Translations under genes and position numbers: made by a program
Assembly: GCA_022749755.1 (NCBI GenBank)
Contig: CM040449.1
Location: 10,760,363-10,824,362 of the forward strand
Direction: 5' to 3'
DNA: 64,000 nt
DNA from: Azadirachta indica
Taxonomy: Eukaryota > Streptophyta > Magnoliopsida > Sapindales > Meliaceae
The notes under the pieces: generated by a model
The model's input: the letters and a program-made list of their open reading frames with translations, nothing else
Databases searched by the model: none
Told to the model about the DNA's origin: nothing
Shown: positions 41,401-51,465 of the stretch, piece by piece
Numbering within the stretch: the stretch's first letter is position 1
How the letters are laid out: each line of letters starts with the position of its first letter

Positions 41401-42154
41401 ATAAGTCAAAAACCAGGACACCACGAGAAGAGCCGTGATCGGCGTACTTGATATCGTAATCACATTGATCATTTGGGTGTTCGCAATGGGGCTGCCGCGG
41501 CCAGTGAAGCGCGGCACATCGAGGGTCCGAACAAGGTACCAGTTTGCTCTTCTGGGGCTTGTACTGCTGATCGATTGGCTACAGATTAATGAACAAAGTA
41601 AAGATGAAAATTAATGCTTTTGTTTTTGTTTTGATGTTTATGAAATTTAATAATGTGTTATATTCAGAAACGAGAACTATAAAGAAATGCTCAATGTGAT
41701 GTATATTTTTACCTTAGTGCAACTGGTACAAGGAGCATTACATTGGAGCCAAGTGAGATCACTGCCTGTATCAAAATCAAAATCAAAACTTTTTGGTGGG
41801 TTCCCAATGCTAAGATTCACAGCAAAATACCTGCCAATTACAGAAAAATAAATTGCAAAAATGAGTTTTGAATAATTGAAATTATTCTGTGATACAAAGA
41901 ACAAATTTGTGTGTGTGTGTGTGTTTGTAATTGTACCCAAGAGGATAAATGCTTCCCGAAGCAGGAAGAACAACAGAGGAACCAAAGCCATTGCTGGTTA
42001 ATACTGCTTCGAATGGAACATTGAACTCCTTGGATGGGAATGAGGAGTGTTTGGCATCAGAGAAAGCGGCAGGAAAAGTTGCAGAAAGAACAAGAAAGAA
42101 AAACATTGCCATTGCTGATGATGATAAAATTGTTGTTTTCATTTTGATATTCAT
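38492..42154 (-). pseudogene. Nucellin/Asp1-like A1 aspartic protease, copy C, probably frameshifted at exon 4/5
   Basis: Eight exons recognisable on the minus strand: 42154-41937, 41830-41713, 41578-41349, 41262-41018, 40930-40792, 40084-39896, 39758-39686, 38580-38492. It has a signal peptide (MAMFFFLVLSATFPAAFSDA), the catalytic motif DTGSDLTWLQC (Asp93), CGYDQQNPGPHP, and a second motif FDSGASYAYF with a good C-terminus ending NEKQQIGWFSTECN. Both aspartates are intact. However, exon 4 is 245 nt (copies A and B 234), which puts exon 5 out of frame: the only good donor (A|GTAAGC at 41018/41017) joins to the only good acceptor and gives a stop soon afterwards. A one-base loss in an A6 run just before the donor would explain this. 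A sequencing error or an unusual splice could rescue it. It is more diverged from A and B than they are from each other. Confidence 0.72.
41908..41926 (+). repeat. (GT)n microsatellite in intron 1 of protease C
   Basis: About nine GT units lie next to the exon 1 donor on the opposite strand. Confidence 0.9.
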
Positions 42155-42858
42155 CTGCTGCTTGCTTCAACAATCAAATTTGGTTTTAAGTCCTAAAACC
42201 CAAATGTGGTTTATATGTAAGACAATTAACTAGGAATTCTTGATTTTCACAAAAGTCATAGTTGTCTTTGTCTACTATAATTTGGAGTTTTTATATTTTT
42301 CTGCTATTTAAATGAAGATTCTTGGGTTATGTTTCTTAGCTGTCATTATCAAGTTCTACATCCTAGGAAATCCTTAATTGTCTGATCACTTGTGATATTT
42401 AATATATTGTATATGAAATTTTGAATTTATTTTCAATTACAAAGTTCTTTTTTTTTTTTTTGGTCATAGGAAAAGTTATAATCTATTTCATTTCATATAT
42501 AAATAATGCAAAGTTTACGTTATTAGATTAATATTCAAGAGAATAATATTATATCTTTTAATAAGTGTTGTCAATTGAATGATAAATATTTACTAATAAA
42601 CATTAATTTTCTTAATAAATGTTGTGGTGTGTTATTAATTAATATTTTAAAGAAATATAATAATATTATATTTTTCGAATAAATTTAAAATTTTACTATC
42701 CTAATTCCTAAATTGATATTATGTAATTGAAAATAATGTTATAAATCATTTTAAAAAAATAATAATATTAGAGTTTTATAAGGTAAAATCAAAGGAAAAG
42801 TGAGTTACAAAATTCTCTCTATATATAGAAGGACAAAAATTTAATAAAAATTTAATAT
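42155..42858. other. Upstream region of protease C, AT-rich
   Basis: Presumed promoter side of gene C. The frame at 41949-42233 is antisense to exon 1. No gene is supported. Confidence 0.4.
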
Positions 42859-42924
42859 TCCGCTGCCAGGGTATGAACCCGGAATCCAATATTCTCATTG
42901 ATTTGCCGAGAGTGCTACAGCGGA
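42859..42924 (-). ncRNA. tRNA-like element 1
   Basis: Read on the minus strand, the 66-nt element starts TCCGCTG and ends CAGCGGA, a perfect 7-bp acceptor-like stem. TAGCACTCTCGG follows the stem in the position of a box A (consensus TRGCNNAGYNGG, two mismatches). Near the 3' end CCGGG-TTCATAC-CCTGG forms a T-arm with 7-nt loop and one G-U pair. The middle (about 17 nt) can form a small hairpin but not a normal anticodon arm. A T5 run occurs shortly downstream. It could be a diverged tRNA gene, a tRNA-derived repeat or a Pol III transcript of other function. Confidence 0.55.
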
Positions 42925-42974
42925 TTTTTGAAATTTATTGTACATTTTTAATGTTATATGCTTTCAGAAATACT

Positions 42975-43047
42975 GGGGCCTAACCAAGCCCAACCCGTGG
43001 TCCGTTATGCGACATCGTTTCGATAATTTTTCTCTTATTAATTTTAG
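42975..43047 (-). promoter_or_regulatory. Conserved block upstream of tRNA-like element 1
   Basis: On the plus strand it reads GGGGCCTAACCAAGCCCAAC and then GACATCGTTTCGAT. Equivalent blocks lie at the same side of elements 2-5. Confidence 0.45.
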
Positions 43048-44794
43048 TATAAGGTTACATTTGTTCTACGTGGCATTTTATTTTTCTTAGGCAATAAAAC
43101 AACAAATCTCAATGGTTTGTTCCCAATTCAAAAATAAGAACAGAGAAGTTGACACGTAACAGTAATTTTATCATTTAAAAAGTAATATCTGACTTAATCT
43201 CGTAGATTAGGAATTTTGATTCAACCAAAAATAAAAGATATCATAAAAGTCTAATTATAGTAGAAAAGACAACCGTGAATCTAAAGCATTCCTAATTAAT
43301 TAATTCTTTATTAATTAATTGTTCTTAATTAATTAATTTCCACATATGATATTGATATGACATTTATATTGCATTTCCATTTTTTTATAGTATGATTTTT
43401 TTTTAAATCACGTTACTACTTCCCACTTACATGTTTGAAAAATTCACACATAAAACTTCCCCCATAAACAACATCAAGTATTTTCTTGGCATTAATGATT
43501 TATTCTTACTCCAAAAGGCAATTACATTGACAATTTTTCATGCCCAAAATATATAAGAAAACAAATATTTTTAATTGTCATCATTTAAAATATATAAAAA
43601 TTTATAGGTAATAGTACTAATTAGATCATCACCTAATAAATAATATTTGACTGAATCACATAAATATAATTTTTAATTGTCATCATAAAGATGCACATTT
43701 TAGGAAATTCTTGATTATCCAATCACCCATGATATTTAATTATATTGTATTTGTATCTATTCACATTATTAAAATTCATTTTTTTTCATAAGGAAAGCTA
43801 CAACTTCCTATTCATAATTGGCAAATTGGCACATAAAACTATGTTTAAAAATAATATAATAAGTATTCACATCATGCCTAAAATTAACATATATTTTAAT
43901 TTGTTACATCAATATTATTAAAATAATATTATATTTTTCAAGTATAATATCAAACTTTTTCAATCTTAAATTATGTACTATTTAGGTGCTAAATATTTAA
44001 TTGTCAATTGGGACGAGTTAAACCTTTAATCCTAACTCCATCCTTAAAAGAGAGGGATCATGAAGTTTTTTTTACATTGCATACTAGACAAAATAAAAAT
44101 TAACAATATTAATTTTTTCTAAAAATTTTAACTATTTTTTCTCTTTTTTTTTAATAACCAAACTCAAATAAATCAATAATACATATTACACGAATCACAA
44201 CTCTTACATATAAATTTTATACAAACTGATATGATAGTGACCACCCAAGCTTTAACTAGAGTGGCAAATGAACACATATTAATTAAGGTTTGTGTTTGCA
44301 GGATTCCTTCCACAATTTATAGGATACCCTCCTCACATATGTGTGCATAAAACTTTAGAGTGAGCTATAATAATGTGTATATAAACTCTCGCTAGAACTT
44401 TAATGTAATACTAACAGATATATTTGTATTAAAGAAGAAAACTAATACTTTTATATATATATTATTATTTTATATCCTATATAACATATAACTCTCACAC
44501 AAATACATGATATGTAATATCATTACAAAAAAGTATATCATTTTATGATCAAATTGTATCGATAGATGACATACTTGTTATTAAAATAATTTTTTGACGA
44601 AAAATAAGTCACTATTAAAAATTTGTCAAATTAAATTAACACTATTATTACTAATTTTTGGATTAACATATAATTAGACGCTAATTAAAATGTTGTTTCA
44701 ATGAAAGTTAATAAACGAGGAATTGATTGCTCATAAATAATTAATAATAACTTATTATTAATAAGATGACGGACCCAAAAATAAAAACAAAATT
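43048..44794. other. AT-rich spacer of the tRNA-like array
   Basis: No coding content. The segment from about 44120 to 44350 recurs at about 45610-45840 (shared CATATTACACGAATCACAAC / CATATTACATGAATCACAAC), so it is part of a duplicated unit. Confidence 0.5.
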
Positions 44795-44866
44795 TCCGCT
44801 GCCGGGATTTGAATCCGGAAATCAATCGATTCCAGTGATTAGATTTGCCAAAAGTGCTACAGCGGA
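44795..44866 (-). ncRNA. tRNA-like element 2 (72 nt)
   Basis: Minus strand. It fits the tRNA plan base for base in length: acceptor TCCGCTG/CAGCGGA (7 bp, perfect), TA, a 16-nt D-arm region, an anticodon-like arm AATCA-CTGGAAT-CGATT (one A-C mismatch, loop U33 and A37, anticodon GGA), a 5-nt variable region and T-arm CCGGA-TTCAAAT-CCCGG (one mismatch). The D stem does not pair well. GATTCAAATCC resembles box B. T runs lie 3' (TTTT, then TTTTT). GGA would be Ser, but a normal tRNA-Ser has a long variable arm, which is absent here. Functional charging is therefore doubtful. Confidence 0.6.
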
Positions 44867-44892
44867 TGTTTACGTTTTACGGTAAATTGCAA

Positions 44893-45000
44893 TTTTTATA
44901 TATCATTTTTTAAAGTAATTGGGCCGAACCAAACCAACCTGTTGCATACCCTATGCCACGTCGTTTTGATGGCTTTGTTTGATTAATTCATCGCTTAGAA
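44893..45000 (-). promoter_or_regulatory. TATA-like box and conserved block upstream of tRNA-like element 2
   Basis: A TATATAAAAA box lies about 36 bp upstream of the element on the minus strand. GGGCCGAACCAAACC and CCACGTCGTTTTGATGG (plus strand) lie further upstream. The order matches element 3. Confidence 0.5.
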
Positions 45001-46138
45001 GTTATTCTCATAACATAAAAGATTGAGGTTAATAATTAAGTAGTTTAATCTTGCTCTTACTTTTATTTTATAATAACTAATATAATTTTATTTTAATATT
45101 TAGATTTAAAAATTACAATAATATTTGATTCTTAAATAATTTTTATTTTTAAATTTGTTATCAATTTTTTTACAATATTAAGTATATATAATTTTAAAAC
45201 AAGACCATTTAATTAAAAAAGTACAATTTACTGTCAAAATTTGTTAAAAACTTTTACAACATAAATTATTTTAATTAAAAGGTTTATTTTAAAAATTATA
45301 CATAACTAACATTGTAAAAAAAATGATACCAAATTTGAAAAAAAAAAATAAGTAAGGATAAAATATTACTATAATTTTTGAATCTAAATATGAAAATAAA
45401 ATTATATTTGTTATTAAAAAATAAAAATAAATGTAATATGATTATCTTATATGTCTTCCAATAGTTTAAGGGTAAAATAGTTAATTTAAAATAAAAATAG
45501 TTATCTATCTACACATTTTTTAAAAAGTTAAGGATATATTCAAATTTTAACTATTACTAATATTTATTTGTCACTAAAACTTAATAATAGTTGGTATAAT
45601 TTTTTTAAAAGGTGTTAACTATTTTCTCTCTCTTTTTTTTAATAAGTAAACACAAATAACTCAGTAGTACATATTACATGAATCACAACTCTTACATACA
45701 AATTTTATAAGAACTGATATGATAGTGACTACCCAAGTTTTAATCTGAATGGCAAAAATGGGTATGTGTTTGAATCGTAATAAAGGCAGGGTTCCTCTTA
45801 TAATTTGTGGAATACCCTCTTCACTACATGTGAGGCCTAATTCGTATAGTATGTGTGTAGTTTCTATACAATTTTATAACTCTTACAAAAATGTAAGAAA
45901 TATAATATTACTACAAAATAGTGTTATTTTGTAAACAAAAAAAATTGTTTTGTTAGATGACATATTTATCAATAAAATAATTTTTTTACTAAAAAAGAGT
46001 CACTATACTAAAAATTTTTAAATTTAATTCACATTATTATTACTAATTTTTAAATTAACATATAATTAGACGCTAATTAGGAATTGATTGCTCATAAATA
46101 ATTAATAATAAGAGGACAGACCCCAAAAATAAAAAAAT

Positions 46139-46208
46139 TCCGCTGGCGGGATTTGAACCCGGAATCAATCAATTCCAGTGATAGATTTGCCGAGACTGCT
46201 ACAGCGGA
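46139..46208 (-). ncRNA. tRNA-like element 3 (70 nt)
   Basis: Minus strand. Acceptor TCCGCTG/CAGCGGA pairs perfectly. The anticodon-like arm is TATCA-CTGGAAT-TGATT with the same loop as element 2. The T-arm is CCGGG-TTCAAAT-CCCGC with one C-C mismatch. GGTTCAAATCC matches the Pol III box B consensus GGTTCGANTCC at all but one base. A T7 run starts two bases after the acceptor stem, a good Pol III terminator. It is the best candidate for a transcribed member. Confidence 0.6.
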
Positions 46209-46233
46209 TCTTTAAGGCTCATCGTAGATTGCA

Positions 46234-46335
46234 CTTTTATATATTATCTTTAAGATAATTGGGCCCAACTAAGCCCAAGCTGTTGTATACCTTATGCCAC
46301 GTCGTTTTGATGGTTTTATTTAATTAACTCATCGT
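46234..46335 (-). promoter_or_regulatory. TATA-like box and conserved block upstream of tRNA-like element 3
   Basis: TATATAAAAG on the minus strand lies about 35 bp upstream of the element. GGGCCCAACTAAGCCCAA (46261-46278, two site II-like TGGGC motifs on the minus strand) and GCCACGTCGTTTTGATGG follow upstream. Confidence 0.5.
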
Positions 46336-46370
46336 TTGAAAGTTATTCTCATAACATAAAAGATTAAGGT

Positions 46371-47541
46371 CAATAATTTATTTCGTTTTATACATAAATA
46401 ATGCACAAGCGAAATCATTAGATTAATATTTGATAGAATAATAATATATTTATTAAGTCTTCGTCTCAAGCTATTAACGTTTAAAAAAATTATGTGATGT
46501 TCATCAATTGGACGGTAAATATTTAATAACTAGTAATAATATTGACTTTCTTAGTTAATAGGAATATTGACATTTTCCCTTTTGACGTTTGGCTTAATAA
46601 GTAAATACCTTTTTAATGTTTGAAAAGAAACAAATGTTCTTGAAGTTTGGATAAATAAGCAGAAATTCTAATCGGTTAGTTTATTATCATTTGTACCCCT
46701 CATCTTTTATATAATAATAATTTGATATATATTTTATTTCAATATAATACTTTACTCTCTATTTTAATATTTTTTACAATATAATTTTTTTAAATATAAC
46801 AATTTATTCTATATTTAATATTTTTTTATAATATGCACAGGACTAAATATATTTTTACTTGTTATTTCAATAGAAAATTTAAAAAATAAAATATTATTAA
46901 AAAAATTTAAACAATAAGTTAGATTAAACTCATATTAAAATATTTTAAATTCATGTTAAAATATTTATATCCTTTTTTTTTTACAATAAATTTGATATTT
47001 AATTTTTAAAAGAATTTTGAAATAGATTTTAATATTTTATTTTTATATTAATATTTTTATTTAAAAAATTATATTAAATTTATTATATTTTCTTGAGAAA
47101 AATTATGAAAATATAAATAAAAAAGTAAAAAAAAGAAAAAAATTTAATATCATTTGTTAATAGAATTAGTAATTAAATATATTTTATATTCTTATTAACA
47201 AATATAATTTAATTTTAATTAAAAAATAGAAAAAGAAGAAAATTTTTGATTATTTTTATTTGTAATATATATAACATGTACTTATGCAATCACTACAAAA
47301 AGGTGATATTTTGTGTATATAAAATTAACATATAACAAAATATTTTATGACAAAAAATAAGTTAATATACTAAAGATGATTCGTTTGATTGTATTAATTA
47401 ACATTACGTAAGTAATAAACTAAAAAAGTATAAGTATATATTAACGTCTTTAGTTATTTGTAGTGGTTTGTGAATAAAATTAAAGTATTTTTATGAATTT
47501 TTTTTTATAAAAATGCTGAAAAAAGTAAGAAAATAATTCTA
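46371..47541. other. AT-rich spacer of the tRNA-like array
   Basis: Long A/T runs and no recognisable gene. Confidence 0.5.
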
Positions 47542-47623
47542 AGCTACCAACAAAAAGGATTTGAACCCGGAATCAATAACCATGAATGATTTGCCGAGAG
47601 TACTACAGCGGATGTCGGTAGCT
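47542..47623 (-). ncRNA. tRNA-like element 4 with an exchanged closing stem
   Basis: The 5' half (TCCGCTGTAGTACTCTCGGC), AAATCAT and TTGATTCCGGGTTCAAATCC are retained on the minus strand, but the CAGCGGA partner is missing. Instead AGCTACCGACA and TGTTGGTAGCT flank the element and pair over 11 bp with one G-U. A proper box B remains. It may be a degenerate copy or a structurally altered member. Confidence 0.45.
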
Positions 47624-47648
47624 AGGTTGTAATTATTTCTTAAATAAT

Positions 47649-47735
47649 CGGTCCAGCTAAGCCCAACCAATAGTACACCTTATGCTACATCGTTTTGATA
47701 ATTTTATTTGATTAATTCATTGTTTGGAAAGTTAC
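47649..47735 (-). promoter_or_regulatory. Conserved block upstream of tRNA-like element 4
   Basis: CAGCTAAGCCCAACC and TATGCTACATCGTTTTGATA (plus strand) match the other blocks. No TATA-like box is seen at -35. Confidence 0.4.
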
Positions 47736-48719
47736 ATTTATTTCACATCCCATTTTTTATTGTCTCTAAATATAAGCAACTTAGCCAGTCAGCTTGCTAT
47801 TCTTATTATAAATTAATTATTTTATTACTCAATTATTAAAAAAATATATAAAATAATTTTATTCTTATTTTTTTAAATAAATAATATAATTTTATTTTAA
47901 TATTTAAATTTGAAAGTTATAATAACATTTTGATCCTTAATTAATTTTTTATTTTTCAAATTTACAATCAATTTTTTTACTATATTAATTATATATAATT
48001 TTTAAGATACACCATTTAATTAAAAGTTGGACGTTAACTGATATGAGGTAGATATACAAAGGAGAGGAGATATACTCTTCTTTAACTAATAGGGTTAATG
48101 CATATATTGAAGACAACAAAAATAAAAAATATTCATTCTCCTAGAAGATTCTAGCTACATTCTCTCATTTTACGACCAAATAAATGAATGGGTAGAAAAA
48201 CATCATAAAATAATAACTTTTACAATACCACTCGTTAGACGAGTGTGTATCAACGAGAATGTGTATCAACGAGAATTATTTTATGTAATAAAATATATAT
48301 ATATATATCGTACACAGGATTAGAAGAGCTCGATTTCGAATCTGTTTCAGTTATAAATAGGTGTGCTTTAATTAATGTTTCTAGCTGCATTTTCACACGT
48401 TAAAAGAACAAAAAATTTGACAATTTCTTCCATCCGATCGAAGAATATTAATTAATTTAAATGATGTTGTGTTAATTTAACAGATTTTGCTGTTGATTAA
48501 GATTTTTAATTCTTTGCGAGATTATTACTCTATATATATATATATATATATATATGGATATTGAGGATCATCATGGATGTTGTGAATGATGTGTTAATTT
48601 GACATATATAATTATGATGAATATTTAGAATCATCAGAAATCTTGAAAATCATTTTCGTTATGATTCTTATCAATTCTTGTTTGTAACAAACCCTAGCCT
48701 CATTTCTTCTTCAGGTAGA
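47736..48719. other. AT-rich intergenic DNA with a (TA)n run at 48531-48555
   Basis: No gene recognised. A pure TA microsatellite of about 12 units lies at 48531-48555. Confidence 0.5.
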
Positions 48720-49384
48720 AATGGAAATCATCAAACCATCTTCTCCAACCCCTCCCCATTTTGAAAACCCATCAGCTTTTCTAATCAAATCAGTTTGCTC
48801 CTGATGATTACTTCCCATTGATTCTCCTTTACTCATCAGCACAAAGCCAAAATGAAATTCTTAGTTTCAACTGATCGTCTTCTTAAAACCTCCCTCTCAA
48901 CTCGGAGATGATGATATTAAAAATGTGATTGTCGATTACACCTCCATCCCTCGCCTATACGAATCCATTGCTGTAGTGAAAAGTGTTTACCAACCACATC
49001 GACAACGTGTTTCCAATTTTCCAACTGAAAGAGTAATTAAAAAGTTTGTTTTGATTGTGAAAAGATACCTGCTGTTCGGACAGATGGACATACTTGGATC
49101 GTCAAACACGTTGCACTTATTTTAGGTGCATTAATGGCGAAAAATATATCCACTGGAGAAGAAACAGATGAACTTAAAGCTACGAAATTGGAAGCAGTAA
49201 TTGCTATCAACCTGAGAAATAAAATTGGGTTGCCATTAAAAGTTGAGCAGATGGATACTGCGGCTGGTTTCTTAGCTACTTATGATGGTGAAGACCGTGA
49301 AGTAGTTGAAGCATGGATTGGATTGCCTAAATAAGAGATGGCTAAATTTGAACAACATCATGATGTTCCTGCTTCAAGAAAATA
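48714..49384 (+). pseudogene. Decayed BAHD acyltransferase (vinorine synthase-like) pseudogene
   Basis: Fragments of a BAHD protein appear in order but in changing frames: VEMEIIKPSSPTPPHFENP (from about 48715), FAPDDYFPLILLYSSA, STDRLLKTSLST, a stretch ending KKFVF then DCEKIPAVR, KLEAVIA, and the C-terminal DGEDREVVEAWIGL followed by EMAKFEQ after a stop. BAHD enzymes are about 430-450 aa and use HXXXD and DFGWG motifs to transfer acyl groups from CoA. Here the total is about 220 codons, both motifs fall in missing parts, and several stops and frame changes occur. The open frames at 48925-49125 and 49134-49334 are pieces of this relic. Identification is from remembered family patterns. Confidence 0.75.
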
Positions 49385-50065
49385 GTCGATACTGTCCTCT
49401 AGTTTAGTCTAATTATTCCATACTCCCTTAATATTTTAAAAATTACCCGTTACACTCATATTTGATCTGACTTTTCTTAATTCTAATTTTAATTTTAAGA
49501 AATACCAAGCTTTAATTTGGAGTTAGTTTCAAATTGTGGTAAGTTTAATAATCAAATGAAAACTAGTTGAATATTTGATGAATTATGTTATTAAAAATGT
49601 TGTACGTAAATATCAAATTAACGTACATACTTTTGACAACAAGTAATGAATCGCATTGAATGGTATTAGATTGTATTAAAAAGAATTTAATATAATAATA
49701 TTAAGTTCTGTATATTATTATACCATAAAATATCTTTAATATAAAATCTATTTTTATTAATTAATTACATATTATTATTTTTTATTAACAATTCAACAAT
49801 CTAAAATTACTTATGTCAATCTTTTAACTATCATTCGTTTGTGTAATTATGAATTCATCGAAATTATTATTATTAAAGATTCTATATTATAGTAACATTA
49901 TTATTACTATTTGGACAACCGTTGTCGTATATTTAAAGTTGAATTTTTGAATATAAAAAATTTAACTTTATATTTATGATAAATAATTGCTCAACCAATA
50001 ATAGTAATAATTGCTAAACATTTTTTAATAATTTTAATCATATTTTTATACGAAATGGGCCGTTA

Positions 50066-50122
50066 ATACAGGCCAGATGGCCAAATCTGCATGTCTTTTG
50101 ACAAAAGTGCTAGAGCGCATCT
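50066..50122 (-). pseudogene. tRNA-like element 5, degenerate
   Basis: Only the 5' half is recognisable on the minus strand (CTAGCACTTTTG, compare element 2), and the T-arm is lost. A TATA-like stretch at 50147-50155 and a block AACTAAGCCCA...TATGCTACATCGTTTTAAT at 50167-50245 show it belongs to the family. Confidence 0.5.
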
Positions 50123-51226
50123 TAAAAATACATTGTAGCTTGTATTAATTATATATTTAAAATAATCGGCAGTAACTAAGCCCATATTGTCATACCCTAT
50201 GCTACATCGTTTTAATGATTTTATTTTATTAATTCATCACTAAAAATTAGAGCGACAGTTTAATGACAATTACTAATATCTACTTGTTTATAATTTAAAT
50301 TATTAAATTCGTCATGTTTATTTATTTTAATAATTATTTTAACTTTATCAAAATTTATTTATTTATCACTACCTAACAATGTTTAATTCTTTTAAAATTA
50401 ATAATAATTTAAATATTTAAATTAAGCCTTTAACCCTACAACTTTAATAATATTCCTAAAGTTTTAGTAATACACCTAGTAATAAAAATATTATATAAAA
50501 ATTTATTACAAACAAAAAATGATAATAGGTCACTAAAGTTAGAGCTACTTCTACCCTTTATGATTTGCATAAAAATTAAAAACATTACAAACTAAAATTC
50601 AGAGTAAAATTAGTAAAATTATTTTTTATATCATATTTTCAATTCTGAATACACTCTTATATATATATCCTCTCAATCTTTTAATCATATTTTTATGTTG
50701 AATATACATATCATTCAAAGACTTTTCAATTGCATCACTACCAACATCAAGTGTCACATTAATCTATTGTCATTTTTAAGACTACAATAAATTATTAATT
50801 GATACTTTATTAATTTTAAAATTCGAAGTTATAGTAAGATGCAATTTTATAAAATAAATAAATACAATTTGTTTATATTTCTAAATATATAATTTTTATT
50901 TTTTGAAAAGAATATTTCGAATTAGGGGCAAAGTCAAAATTTAAAATTTGGGAAGATTATAATAACAAAATCTAAAAAATTCAATTATAAAAACAGTTGA
51001 TAAATTTGAAGATAAAATGCTTATCTTTTGAAACTGAAAAAACTAAAACATAAAAATTATATTGTAGGTTTTAATTAGAAATATAATTTTTGTAACAAAA
51101 TTACTACCAATCAAAATTAATAAAACTTTCAATGTGGAATTAAGTTGCCTGGTTTCAAAACTAATAACATGGATAAAGTAAAGATTTAACATTTTCACAA
51201 CAAATCCTAGCCCTAGAAAGCAAAGA

Positions 51227-51270
51227 ATAACTATAACTATAACTATAACTATAACTATAACTATAACTAT
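51227..51270 (+). repeat. (ATAACT)n hexanucleotide repeat
   Basis: About seven perfect units lie some 200 bp upstream of the DnaJ-like start codon. Confidence 0.95.
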
Positions 51271-51465
51271 ATATATAATTTAAATTAAAAGAGAAAATTG
51301 AAATCCAATTAATCTCATCTCTTCATGCTAGCTAACAAAAGGCCTCAAAAAAAGCTTCATATTTGCTTAATAACCATGCATTCTCGTGGATAAAATCTTT
51401 TCTCTTTTCTCTCTTTCTCTCTCTTTCTTTCTTTTTTTCTCTTTCTTTTTCCTTTTCTTTCTCTA

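Larger units (their letters stand above)
44120..45010. repeat. Tandem unit, copy 1 (with tRNA-like element 2)
   Basis: The order is: a CTCTTACATATAAATTTTAT region, a TAATTAGACGCTAATTA stretch (~44670), AATTGATTGCTCATAAATAA (~44721), tRNA-like element 2, then GGGCC...CACGTCGTTTTGATGG. The same order is found at 45610-46370. Confidence 0.7.
45610..46370. repeat. Tandem unit, copy 2 (with tRNA-like element 3)
   Basis: Partner of the unit at 44120-45010. The shared pieces include GAACTGATATGATAGTGACT near 45711, TAATTAGACGCTAATTA near 46061, the tRNA-like element, the upstream block and AAGTTATTCTCATAACATAA. Spacing differs by indels. Confidence 0.7.
49385..51465. other. AT-rich intergenic DNA with tRNA-like relic 5
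   Basis: Apart from the relic at 50066-50122 and its upstream block (50167-50245), and a hexanucleotide repeat at 51227-51270, nothing was recognised. Confidence 0.5.

Noticed and set aside
42859..46208. The tRNA-like elements as organellar trnS-GGA insertions.
   Set aside because: The loop suggests GGA, but length (66-72 nt) and the lack of a long variable arm do not fit trnS, and the rest of the sequence does not resemble it.
48925..49334. Two separate small proteins.
   Set aside because: Both are pieces of the BAHD acyltransferase pseudogene in different frames.
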